Virus record (IMG/VR): IMGVR_UViG_3300044634_002173
Coordinates: 1 to 43,560 of that record
DNA length: 43,560 bases
Strand: one strand, 5' to 3'
DNA from: a virus
In this document: in pieces, positions 14,172 to 22,976 of the stretch
How the letters are laid out: each line of letters begins with the position of its first letter
Position numbering within the stretch: position 1 is the first letter of the stretch
The notes under the pieces: generated by a model
The model's input: only the letters and a program-made list of their open reading frames with translations
Databases searched by the model: none
What the model was told of the DNA's origin: nothing
Program-made: the position numbers and the translations under genes

Positions 14172-15019
14172 TTACTAACCTACCTAACGTCGTACCCCAA
14201 AACTCATTCTGGACTACTGAGCGCTTGGTAACAGCATTACGTAGTACGCTTGATAGCTTGGTTGGTGGTGAGATCAATACGTATCAGATCCGACTATTCC
14301 TTAATGTAGGACTATCGCGAGCAGCAGCGTTTATTAGCCAGTACCGTCCTGAGTTGTACGGTATTAGGTTGTTTGGCACTGCTAGTAATGTTACATATGG
14401 TGGGCGTGAGTCTCAATACCAAGAAATCAATCTTGGTCAGCCTGTAACAGCACCGATAAATGACCTACAAAAACAAGAAAAGGCTTGGCCTACAACTCCA
14501 GGTTATGGCACGTTAATACCGTGGACATACATCAAAAAGGTTGTTGCAATTAGTCGTAGTACTAAGATTTTCAACGCAAATATCAAACATCCGTGGCACG
14601 GCCCTCTAACCAACTTGCCCCCTGATAAGTTCTTTGCTGTTAGCAGCGAAAACAACGATCAATGGCGACAAGATATATGTTGGACACAGGTAGGCGACAA
14701 AATCTATATATGGGCAGGAACGGATGTACTGGCAAATACACAAGGCGATTACTGGTATGGTGACAATGCTTACGAGCTTACCATCATACGCAAGCCTATT
14801 TATGATGATCTACTTCCTACTGACCTTGGCCTCAGCAACTATACTGAGCTTGCCGACATTCCTGACGAAGGAGTCATGTTGCTTTTGCAGTACGCTCTTG
14901 AGCACGGAATGCAAGCTCTTGGCAAACAACTCGACCCAGCGGTACGACAAGCGACGCAAATAACCGAACAATCATTCTTGACTTCAGTAGGCAATGTCCC
15001 AACAACCCCTGCTCAGTGA
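14168..15019 (+). CDS. Head-tail connector/tail completion candidate, 283 aa
   Basis: No clear family. It begins with a helical segment (FWTTERLVTALRSTLDSLVG, then YQIRLFLNVGLSRAAAFISQY) and continues as alternating strands and loops. The C-terminus has a helix (EGVMLLLQYALEHGMQALGKQL) that recalls the ends of adaptor proteins. It overlaps the previous gene by 4 bp and the following hydrolase by 26 bp. Position in the head-to-tail block is the main support. Confidence 0.55.
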   Translation: MITNLPNVVPQNSFWTTERLVTALRSTLDSLVGGEINTYQIRLFLNVGLSRAAAFISQYRPELYGIRLFGTASNVTYGGRESQYQEINLGQPVTAPINDLQKQEKAWPTTPGYGTLIPWTYIKKVVAISRSTKIFNANIKHPWHGPLTNLPPDKFFAVSSENNDQWRQDICWTQVGDKIYIWAGTDVLANTQGDYWYGDNAYELTIIRKPIYDDLLPTDLGLSNYTELADIPDEGVMLLLQYALEHGMQALGKQLDPAVRQATQITEQSFLTSVGNVPTTPAQ

Positions 15020-15539
15020 CGCTGGACAGCGTATTATTGACGTATCGGCATCTTACCTTCATGTAGTGGAGATTGGTAAGAACGAACGTTTTAATGATGA
15101 AGAATATCAACGAAAACTAGCTAAAGTTGGCTGGAAGCCTGGTTATGCTTGGTGTATGTTTGATGCTAAGCTTATGTGGCTAGAAGTTTACCGTGGTACA
15201 AATATGTACGATGAAGTTAACAAGGTGCTAACTGGTGGAGTAGTTGTAAGCTACCGTAAGGCAAAAGACAGTGAACTTATTAAAGTCCAACAAAAGCCTG
15301 TTGTGGGTGGAATTGTTTGTTGGAGTACAGGAAATGGACGTGGACATGCAGGGATAATTACACATATTGTCGATGACTTTACGGTGAAAACTATCGAGGG
15401 TAACACAAGTCGCGCAGGTGTGCGTGATGGAGACAAGCGGATGGCTAAGCATCGTAAGTTACAGCCAACAGCCAAGCACAATGGCGATTGGCATTATCTT
15501 GGAACCATTGTCCCACCAGACTATGCCCCTCTCTCTTAA
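14994..15539 (+). CDS. CHAP-domain peptidoglycan hydrolase
   Basis: A cysteine amidase/endopeptidase that cuts cell-wall peptide. The 181-aa protein has the CHAP pattern: PGYAWC with the nucleophile C54, a GGIVCWSTGNGRGHAGIITHI strand-loop with the catalytic H118, and TIEGNTS providing E135/N137. Single-domain size fits an endolysin. The position between head-tail completion genes, far from the holin-like genes, fits equally well a virion-associated lysin used at infection. It overlaps the upstream gene by 26 bp and the downstream gene by 17 bp. No signal peptide is seen. Confidence 0.85.
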   Translation: MSQQPLLSDAGQRIIDVSASYLHVVEIGKNERFNDEEYQRKLAKVGWKPGYAWCMFDAKLMWLEVYRGTNMYDEVNKVLTGGVVVSYRKAKDSELIKVQQKPVVGGIVCWSTGNGRGHAGIITHIVDDFTVKTIEGNTSRAGVRDGDKRMAKHRKLQPTAKHNGDWHYLGTIVPPDYAPLS

Positions 15540-16353
15540 AGGTCTCGTATCTCGTCTTCAACGCACTATTGGCGATGAAGAAGGTCAGCGTATTCGTCGT
15601 GCTGAACTGATAGATATTATTGAAGAAGCTATTGATGTAGTAGCATCAACAGTTAAGCTTTGGGTTAACATTATTACCCTAGAGCCACGAAAGCTCAACG
15701 AAGATTATACTGTTGCTACGTTTGCTAACCTCGCAGCTTTGCCAGTAGTACAAAACAGCACAGCGCTAGTTACTGCTGAAAGTATGCGGTATATCCGCAG
15801 GAGTGGTGTGTGGGTACCATATCCATACAATACGTTTCGCATTGAACCAGAAGCAATCCGCATGAACGCCACTCTTCAGGTATGGAAGAATGGTCAACAG
15901 GCTTTTGAAAAGTCATACCAGTCGATCAATACAGCATACTCTACGGGTTATTTGTATCCGCAGTCAACAAATGACACTATGCGTGATAATAATGGCTTGG
16001 AGTTTACTGCACTGCGACGTGATGATGATGGCTTTACCTTTACCTTTAGCACTGATTTTCAGGCTGGCGATACCGTTACATTGATCTATCGAGCTGAAAA
16101 GCCTATATCGTTCTTGATCAGTGAAACAGTAGAAGAGGTACCTGATGCTGTATGGAAGGCAATCTACTGGAAGTCGCTAGTAAACATGCTTGAAAACCTC
16201 ATGATGCAGGGTGACGATGCTGTATCAGGACGACTTAACTACGCAAAGAAAGAAGCAGATAGCGAACTAAACAATGCTAATGCTTATCTCCGCAATCTCA
16301 ATAACGAAATTTCTACAATCCAAGTCCAGCCAATACGCTGGCTACCAGAATAA
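15523..16353 (+). CDS. Tail/connector protein candidate, 276 aa
   Basis: No clear family. The open frame extends to 15418, but the start chosen is the ATG at 15523 (MPLSLKGLVSRLQRTIG), which gives the usual short overlap with the hydrolase instead of a 122-bp one. The first 60 residues are helical (GQRIRRAELIDIIEEAIDVV), the middle is beta-rich, and the C-terminal 70 residues are helical and charged. The shape resembles the two connector candidates upstream, so the three may be adaptor, stopper and tail-completion components. Confidence 0.6.
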   Translation: MPLSLKGLVSRLQRTIGDEEGQRIRRAELIDIIEEAIDVVASTVKLWVNIITLEPRKLNEDYTVATFANLAALPVVQNSTALVTAESMRYIRRSGVWVPYPYNTFRIEPEAIRMNATLQVWKNGQQAFEKSYQSINTAYSTGYLYPQSTNDTMRDNNGLEFTALRRDDDGFTFTFSTDFQAGDTVTLIYRAEKPISFLISETVEEVPDAVWKAIYWKSLVNMLENLMMQGDDAVSGRLNYAKKEADSELNNANAYLRNLNNEISTIQVQPIRWLPE

Positions 16354-16363
16354 AGGAGTTTTT

Positions 16364-16750
16364 ATGCCAAACAAACCAAAGGCTAATGCAGCTCAAAAGT
16401 CTGCTCTTAAAGAACGCATTATGTCGCTGATGACCGCACCACCAATGGCGGGTAGTAACGTAGCAGACCCAAATGCTACTGTTGAACCACCGATGGCACC
16501 ACCTGCGCCTAAGCGTGAAATGCAAGGCCCTAACCCTCCAAGCTATTATACGCCATTTGACAGGGCAAAAACAGTAGATCGTGAGATGCAGCCTGTTGCT
16601 TACTATGAAGGAGGACGATATAAAACAGGTATGAATGAAGAGGTTGATCCAGGCGATCCAAGTTATGTTTATCGCGATCCAGGTAGCCCAAATTACTACG
16701 AAAAGCCAACAAGGATTGTGACAAAGGGTAAATACGCACAAAAGAAGTAA
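16364..16750 (+). CDS. Hypothetical proline-rich protein, 128 aa
   Basis: No family is recognised. The open frame extends to 16274, but the ATG at 16364 has a near-perfect SD (AAAGGAG, 5 nt), so the earlier ATG is not used. The product is rich in P, A, K and Y (EPPMAPPAPKREMQGPNPPS) and looks largely disordered. It sits with the next small acidic gene between tail genes. It may be a minor virion or assembly protein. Confidence 0.7.
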   Translation: MPNKPKANAAQKSALKERIMSLMTAPPMAGSNVADPNATVEPPMAPPAPKREMQGPNPPSYYTPFDRAKTVDREMQPVAYYEGGRYKTGMNEEVDPGDPSYVYRDPGSPNYYEKPTRIVTKGKYAQKK

Positions 16751-16754
16751 TACC

Positions 16755-16970
16755 ATGATTGACACTAGCAAACGTATGAAGCTCAAAATGGCGCTACGTG
16801 ATATCATCCGTAATATGTCGGAATCTGATTCATATGAAGATTATGAAGAGGATGATGAACTTGAGGATGAGGTTATGGACAAAGGTCGATACTCTAGCAG
16901 TATGGACGGTTGTACTCATCTTGATGAGCCTTTTGCTAACGAGTTAATTAAGAAGAAAAAACGTAAGTAA
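16755..16970 (+). CDS. Hypothetical acidic protein, 71 aa
   Basis: No family is recognised. A short basic helix (SKRMKLKMALRDIIRNMS) is followed by an extremely acidic run (YEDYEEDDELEDEVMDKG) and a basic KKKKRK tail. The charge segregation recalls small assembly chaperones or DNA mimics. It begins 4 bp after the previous stop and its stop overlaps the next start (TAATG), so it is part of the tail transcript. Confidence 0.6.
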   Translation: MIDTSKRMKLKMALRDIIRNMSESDSYEDYEEDDELEDEVMDKGRYSSSMDGCTHLDEPFANELIKKKKRK

Positions 16971-19900
16971 TGCCTACACGTAAGCTCTACATACAAGCAT
17001 CATTTGAACAGGGAATGATTGATACCGTTTCGTTTGATTACGAGTACGAAGATTATGACCTTAAGTTCCAATTGCCACAGAACCGTGGAGCATTGCTTAT
17101 TGAAAACTACGATCCTTCGATAGTCCGCGGAGCGCTAACCAAACGCTATGGTTATGGATATGTACGCTCGGTAGATTGGAACATTGACGCTGGATTGGTT
17201 AAGACGGTTGGCGTTCCTGCGGGCTTTAATCAGAATGCAGTGCTTAACGTAGACATTGATCGTTACACATTGCTTATTGACCGTGATCCGTTGCCAAATG
17301 GCACTAGCAGTGACGACAAGGTTACATTCTTAGGGGCTACAGCAGTTCCGTATAACAAGCCTATTGGTCAAAATGTACTCGTTTTCTTTATTCGGGACAT
17401 TATTGGCTATAGTACAACTAATCAAGAACGAACGTTGGTAGTACACTATGCAACGCATATTGATTCAGCTAATGAACCACGTTGGCGCAATCCGCATATT
17501 GATGGCACTCTCACTGCTCCTTTGGGTTCCATTCGTACTACTGTTCAGCCTAGCGTTTATCCTGGTTGGGATATTCGTGGAACCTACACTGATCACTCGC
17601 GTCATGGTGGCAATCTTGTTATCACTACTGACGTTGCAGTCGATCTAGCGCCAAACAATACGGGGACATTCAATTATGCCCAAACGTGGGTAAAAGATGA
17701 AATGTATCCTTGTTATGTATGGACGTATTGGGACCTTCGTCGCAAGCGTACAGATAACCGCAAATATTGGAATATTATTGGCTCATCGCCAAATGCTTTA
17801 AGCGATCTTGCGCCTAATTACAGTGTGTCAGATAAATACAGCCAATTCAAAGTAATGTACCCATCGCAATATGTTGCAAGAAACGCAGCTGCAATGGTAT
17901 CATTTAAGGCATATGTCACTGGTTTGTGCATTACTGACCCCAAAGTGATTGGGTCGCCAATGTCAACCTATTTGCCACAATTAGCTACTGATGTGCCGCA
18001 AGGTGCAGTCGAAATTGTAGCAATTGAATTCAAAGGAAAACAATATAACTCAGCAGCTCCGACCTATGCATGGTCGCCAGGCTTTGTAGCACCTGAACAA
18101 TTACCTGTGCTTTACACTTGGGTATATGCTAAAGAGTATTCTTCGCATATACAATCCATTGAAATATTGAACAACATCCCTATTGTGGATGATGGAACGG
18201 CAAGATGGAAAGTACAATACAAAGGATATGATCCTAATGGCACAATTGGCAAAATTGCCATTCAAAATGTAAGCATTAGCAAAAGCGGTTCTAGTCGCGA
18301 AGGTAAAGTTATAGCGATTAACACGAATCAGGTCGAAGTTGCTAATGGTGAATCAGGATCAAACAAAGAGAGCGTTACAGGTAAATCTTTTTACTGGGTT
18401 GTTGGCGTACAGTTACCTAATTATTTGGAAGCTAATAACCCACGTCCGTGGATAAAAGGCGAACAAATACCATGGGTATGTACTTTCAAAATTCGAGGTG
18501 CTGAAGTAGTAGCACAAAAAGGTGTTTACACAATACAGCAAAACATCAATCCAGCATACCCTTCAATGTGGTGGCTCCAAGACAATTACCAAAATACATC
18601 TCATACTGACCACAATCTTGGTTTAGCGCCTATACCAAACAACTATACCCAAGCTCCAAGCGCTACTAGCATTAAGCAACAGTTTGCCTTATTCAAAACG
18701 CAAACATCAAAGCTAAATGGCAATAACTACATTGTTGCTGGAGTGCGTGGTTATTCGTACCGCGTGACTGGATATGTTGGGGCTTCTAAAAGTTACCCAG
18801 AAGACGTGCAGAATAATTTCGTTAGTGGTTTAGGACGAGATTATTATGCTTATCCTGATTTGCAGCCATATTGTTATGAGCCATTTAATCCGACGACTAG
18901 CATTGAGTTTGTAGCAGATGTAGCTAGGTATGAATCAAACCTTAACTATAATGCGAATTATGTAGCCGCTAATGGAAAAGCATTGTGGATTTTCCATTGG
19001 CATTTGGATATTGCTCCTCATTATTTGCCATCGGCACCAACACCGCCATCCGCCACTACTCCTGGATTAGGTGATTTTGTCGATAACAACAAAGCTGGTT
19101 ATCGTCGTAATCATACAGCGCCTAACCTTGTGTATTTCACTATCAAAATTAAAACAAGTGAAATCCCAAAGTTAGTTGACATGGGTGTTGAAGCTATTAA
19201 CTTTTACGTAGCTGAATCTGGTGACGAGTCGTTATTCCGTTCAGTTGGTTTACAAAATATAGATGATCCATTGCCAGGCATTTATATGCAACCAGCTACA
19301 ACAGACTTTGAGGATCTAACCAAATATCGGCTAGTCAAATCGCATGTATTAGACGGCGATGGACAACCTCTTTACAATTGGGATGAATACGCTAAGTGGA
19401 AGGAGCAATACAGTGGTGAACCTGTACCAACCAATTGTTATTTATCTCTTGGCGACAGCATCATTAGTGTTGGGCAACAACGTGATAACACTGTATTGAA
19501 CGATGTTGACTGCAGTCTCACCCCAGATTTTATTTTGTGGGACTACCCTGCAACAAGCACACCGTTACAAATCAACTCATCTGGCAAATACTGGCAAGGT
19601 ATTGGTGCACGATGCGTTACAAATATCAAGGGTCGTACGTTTCTTGGTGGCTGTATTGATAAGTTTGGGGAAGAAGAGCAAGCTATCATTCGCTACAGCG
19701 ACATTCAAAGTGGCGTGATTTCCCTTGACATTTTCAGTGAAGAAAACTACCTCAAAGTTGGTGGTATGCCTCACACAGCTATTACCGAGTACCGCGAGCA
19801 ACTATGGACGTTTAGCCGTCATGAATGCCATCGTATTCAAATGCCAACTATTGGCGATGTGTCTACGTGGGAATACCTTGATAAGATACCCGGTCAGGGT

Positions 19901-20347
19901 ACTTTTAGTCCTAAGACGGTGGTTACTACACCCGATGGGGTATTTTGGTGTAACGAGTCAGGTGTGTGGCTTTCAGATGGTCGTATGCCTAGCAACATTG
20001 CTGAGCCAGTATTGACATACTACAAAGCAATGGCAACAGACAATCCACCGTATTATGCTACACAAATTTCATTGCCACGATTCCCTTACAATGACGAGGG
20101 GTATAACCCATATCTCGAAGTAAGCTATGATGAGTCACGTAATGAACTTGTTGTGTCATCGCCAGCTATGTCGTTTACAACTGTTGGCGATATGGGTCAA
20201 GTACCAAATGCACAAACACCTGAGCAAGAATACCGTTTGATTTACAGCTTTAGTAGCAAAACATGGCGCGTGGAGTATATTGACCTGCCTACATTTGGGC
20301 AGCCAATCAATGTATTTGACAAAACTGGTACGCGAGAGTTTTTCTAA
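16970..20347 (+). CDS. Large tail protein, nozzle/stabilisation-like, 1125 aa
   Basis: Probably the distal tail tube, nozzle or DNA-stabilisation protein of a short tail. The N-terminus (YIQASFEQGMIDTVSFDYEY, then NRGALLIENYDPSIVRGALTKRYGY) and the C-terminal half recall podoviral gp10/nozzle proteins with beta-propeller blades. Blade-like segments are NIKGRTFLGGCID, EEEQAIIRYSDIQSG, ITEYREQLWTFSRHECHRI, TTPDGVFWCNESGVWLSDGR and YRLIYSFSSKTWRVEYI. A large beta-rich insertion (about 200-800) carries P, Y and N-rich loops and may be a receptor-facing domain. The family call rests on the propeller pattern and on size and position. Confidence 0.6.
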   Translation: MPTRKLYIQASFEQGMIDTVSFDYEYEDYDLKFQLPQNRGALLIENYDPSIVRGALTKRYGYGYVRSVDWNIDAGLVKTVGVPAGFNQNAVLNVDIDRYTLLIDRDPLPNGTSSDDKVTFLGATAVPYNKPIGQNVLVFFIRDIIGYSTTNQERTLVVHYATHIDSANEPRWRNPHIDGTLTAPLGSIRTTVQPSVYPGWDIRGTYTDHSRHGGNLVITTDVAVDLAPNNTGTFNYAQTWVKDEMYPCYVWTYWDLRRKRTDNRKYWNIIGSSPNALSDLAPNYSVSDKYSQFKVMYPSQYVARNAAAMVSFKAYVTGLCITDPKVIGSPMSTYLPQLATDVPQGAVEIVAIEFKGKQYNSAAPTYAWSPGFVAPEQLPVLYTWVYAKEYSSHIQSIEILNNIPIVDDGTARWKVQYKGYDPNGTIGKIAIQNVSISKSGSSREGKVIAINTNQVEVANGESGSNKESVTGKSFYWVVGVQLPNYLEANNPRPWIKGEQIPWVCTFKIRGAEVVAQKGVYTIQQNINPAYPSMWWLQDNYQNTSHTDHNLGLAPIPNNYTQAPSATSIKQQFALFKTQTSKLNGNNYIVAGVRGYSYRVTGYVGASKSYPEDVQNNFVSGLGRDYYAYPDLQPYCYEPFNPTTSIEFVADVARYESNLNYNANYVAANGKALWIFHWHLDIAPHYLPSAPTPPSATTPGLGDFVDNNKAGYRRNHTAPNLVYFTIKIKTSEIPKLVDMGVEAINFYVAESGDESLFRSVGLQNIDDPLPGIYMQPATTDFEDLTKYRLVKSHVLDGDGQPLYNWDEYAKWKEQYSGEPVPTNCYLSLGDSIISVGQQRDNTVLNDVDCSLTPDFILWDYPATSTPLQINSSGKYWQGIGARCVTNIKGRTFLGGCIDKFGEEEQAIIRYSDIQSGVISLDIFSEENYLKVGGMPHTAITEYREQLWTFSRHECHRIQMPTIGDVSTWEYLDKIPGQGTFSPKTVVTTPDGVFWCNESGVWLSDGRMPSNIAEPVLTYYKAMATDNPPYYATQISLPRFPYNDEGYNPYLEVSYDESRNELVVSSPAMSFTTVGDMGQVPNAQTPEQEYRLIYSFSSKTWRVEYIDLPTFGQPINVFDKTGTREFF

Positions 20348-21069
20348 TGAGCAGCTTCCAACATTGGTCATCCAATAATAGACCATACACACACTCTAAA
20401 CGTGGGCGTATGAAGTTTAATATTGGTAAGCATACGTCACCAAAGGTTTATCGTCGTACTAGTCACGCTACGCTTAAAGCTAAAACGGTATTGTTTCAGC
20501 CACGAGCTAACTTTCGTTACGATGAGTATTACACGAATTTTTTGAATGCAGGAGATTTGTATTACACGACGACACTAACCGTTGGCACAAAAAATTATCC
20601 GTTCCGTGAAATACCTGGTCGGATTGTAACACACGCTATCGGAGATGGTGAGTCAGACAGCATTCTTGGTAAGATTGTACTCGACGCTCAATATGACACT
20701 CGGAACTACCTTGGATACCGCTATTTCAATGCTACTACAGCTCCTCTTTCTGCTGCTGATCCCGTGGTTAGGTTTGAAGCGCGCTCGACAACATATGCAG
20801 GGGAAACGCCTACGCTAGTGTTTGATCTTGTTGCACTGAACATGAACGCACAAGGTGGTGTAAATCCATTTACAACGCGCATAGAGACACCAGGTGGCAC
20901 GACAGTATCGCCAGACGACATCAATGCTACCCGTGAATCTTTGGTGCTTGTATGCCCATTTACGAAGTATCGTCGTGGACGCATCACTATTGAAAGCGCT
21001 CATTACCTTACAAGCATCCGTTCTGTTCAAGTTATGTCAAGCGAGCATCAGCGTAAGACATACGGATGA
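20347..21069 (+). CDS. Tail protein candidate, 240 aa
   Basis: No family is recognised. A basic N-terminus (about 1-50, rich in H, R and K) precedes a beta-rich body (YYTTTLTVGTKNYPFREIP and several strands). The TAATG overlap with the nozzle-like gene and the 4-bp overlap with the following fibre gene place it in the tail/fibre unit. It may be a fibre adaptor or nozzle cap. Confidence 0.6.
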   Translation: MSSFQHWSSNNRPYTHSKRGRMKFNIGKHTSPKVYRRTSHATLKAKTVLFQPRANFRYDEYYTNFLNAGDLYYTTTLTVGTKNYPFREIPGRIVTHAIGDGESDSILGKIVLDAQYDTRNYLGYRYFNATTAPLSAADPVVRFEARSTTYAGETPTLVFDLVALNMNAQGGVNPFTTRIETPGGTTVSPDDINATRESLVLVCPFTKYRRGRITIESAHYLTSIRSVQVMSSEHQRKTYG

Positions 21070-22976
21070 AAACTGGATGGAGACATAATGACCCACAAAC
21101 CCAACGTGAATTTGAGCGGTTTCGTAGGGCTTCTACAGTTACAACTGAAACTACAGAAGCAGCATCTACAACAGCTGGAGGGACTACCACTACGACAACG
21201 GGTGGTGGCACAACTACTATTATTACGAATCCGCCTAGCTCTACCTATTTTGAGCTGGATGCAATATCGCCTTACCAAACTTGCCAAGTAACGATTGAGA
21301 ATACTGGAACTAAAGCGTTCCTTACAATTGATCGGTTTTTGACAGTAGGAGTAGACGGTCTTGATATTCTTACTCGGTTATCGCCTACATTGGGTACTGG
21401 CATAACCAATACGGTTAAGCGGATTAACTTTGTTAGCGGATCAAATGTTGTTCTCAATGGGAGCAACTTTGCTGACGATGAAGTAACAGTTACAATCAAT
21501 GCAAGCGTAACTGGTGGTGGTGGCGGTAGTATGTCATCGTGGTATGTACGTACAAACGCAGATGCATCTGAACAGATTAGTGATGCTGAAACAGTCACGT
21601 TTAACAATGGCGAAACGACATATTGGTCGCGCGTAGGCAACACGCTTACTGTCGAACGTCCGTTAACTATCAAAGATGATGGCGTAGCTATTGGCGATGA
21701 TAACGTTATTGCTATCAATTACGACTCCAACAGTGCAACTGGTACCAGCTTTATTGAGTGGGAAGTACTTGATATAGGTGGTGGAGAGCGTCGCGTACGT
21801 GGTAAATACACCCCAGGTGCATCACCGTCATACTATTGGCAAGTACGGTCTGGCAATGATGGTACAGCTGCTATTGCAGTAAATAATACCAACATTGTTA
21901 CATGGCAAGGTCTAAACGGCGTTTACATTAGCCGTACTGGTTTGCAGCTAAATGTTGACAGACCATTGCAGCTACAAATAAATGCTGTTAATGTAGGTCC
22001 TTCAGACACTGTTGTCATGGACTTTAGGAATGCAACTAGCACTAAGCCTCACAATTACACGCATCAAGTCTATTTTGAAGTAACTGACCAACTGGCAGGG
22101 AATCGTAGAATTACTGCTTGGTTCCATGCTGGCGGTGGTGGTGGCGGTGGTAGTTATGAGTGGATTGCTTCTAATGGCGTGCTTACTGCAGCTATAACCA
22201 ACAACGATACTGTTGTATGGACTGGTAGCAGTGGTGTTACTGTAGCCTTCAATGCAACGACTCAAACGTTTACCATAGATCGTCCTTTACAGCTCCAGGA
22301 TGATGGCGTTAACGTAGCTAATGGTTCAACCACGTTAATCAACTACGATTCTAATGGTGCTACTGGTACCAATTTTATCGAATGGGAAGTCGTAGATATT
22401 GGTAGTGGTGGTCGTCGTGTACGTGGTAAATACAATCAAGCTGCTACGGCGTATTCATGGTTTCTTGTCGCTTCCGCTTCTGCCGGTAGTGAGGAAATTA
22501 CCAATACGGAGCAGGCAATCTTTACTGGACGTAATGGTATATCTGTTACTCGTGTAAACAACCAAATCTTTATCGAACGTAGTACTACTGACCCTGGTGG
22601 AGGTAGTTCTACATCTAAGCGCACGTTGACAGGAGAAGCGATCTTTAGCTTTACAGCACCTGACTATACAGGCTCACAGCCTCCATATCGTTATGGTACA
22701 CGTCAGTATGTAGACATTGTACATAACTGGAACCTTAGCAACCTCAACAATTTCCACCTTGAACTAGTAGACCGCGCTCTTGATAGCACGGGAACAAACG
22801 TTGTGTACTATCGTTCAGGTCTAAACACTATATGGGGTGGAGCATTGGGCAACCAAAAGTTCCGCAACATTCCACATTGGGCTGCCGTAGATCGTAACAC
22901 TATCCGTGTATGGGCTACAATGAGCCGTCTAAAACCAACTGAAATGCGATTCCGATACACATTGGTAGAGTTGTAA
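21066..22976 (+). CDS. Tail fibre with repeated beta modules, 636 aa
   Basis: Probable receptor-binding or fibre-shaft protein. A Thr/Gly-rich linker lies at about 25-62. Then come three full modules and one partial module of about 100 aa, each ending with the signature xxRPLxLxDDGVxV...INYDSN.ATGT.FIEWEV.DIG.G.RRVRGKY; modules 1 and 3 are the most alike. Gly-rich hinges (TGGGGGS, AGGGGGGGS) separate modules. A C-terminal domain of about 120 aa (YGTRQYVDIVHNWNL onward) looks globular. The start overlaps the preceding gene by 4 bp and the stop overlaps the next start. The next gene carries one related module. Confidence 0.7.
   Translation: MKTGWRHNDPQTQREFERFRRASTVTTETTEAASTTAGGTTTTTTGGGTTTIITNPPSSTYFELDAISPYQTCQVTIENTGTKAFLTIDRFLTVGVDGLDILTRLSPTLGTGITNTVKRINFVSGSNVVLNGSNFADDEVTVTINASVTGGGGGSMSSWYVRTNADASEQISDAETVTFNNGETTYWSRVGNTLTVERPLTIKDDGVAIGDDNVIAINYDSNSATGTSFIEWEVLDIGGGERRVRGKYTPGASPSYYWQVRSGNDGTAAIAVNNTNIVTWQGLNGVYISRTGLQLNVDRPLQLQINAVNVGPSDTVVMDFRNATSTKPHNYTHQVYFEVTDQLAGNRRITAWFHAGGGGGGGSYEWIASNGVLTAAITNNDTVVWTGSSGVTVAFNATTQTFTIDRPLQLQDDGVNVANGSTTLINYDSNGATGTNFIEWEVVDIGSGGRRVRGKYNQAATAYSWFLVASASAGSEEITNTEQAIFTGRNGISVTRVNNQIFIERSTTDPGGGSSTSKRTLTGEAIFSFTAPDYTGSQPPYRYGTRQYVDIVHNWNLSNLNNFHLELVDRALDSTGTNVVYYRSGLNTIWGGALGNQKFRNIPHWAAVDRNTIRVWATMSRLKPTEMRFRYTLVEL

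Noticed and set aside
15418-15522. Longer N-terminus of the 276-aa tail candidate
   Set aside because: It would overlap the CHAP gene by 122 bp and lacks an SD; the ATG at 15523 gives a normal short overlap.
16313-16807. 164-aa minus-strand frame opposite the small tail genes
   Set aside because: Tryptophan/cysteine-rich noise opposite two plus-strand genes with good SD sites.
21272-21718. 148-aa minus-strand frame opposite the fibre gene
   Set aside because: Opposite a repeat-containing fibre with clear modular structure; no SD or start context.
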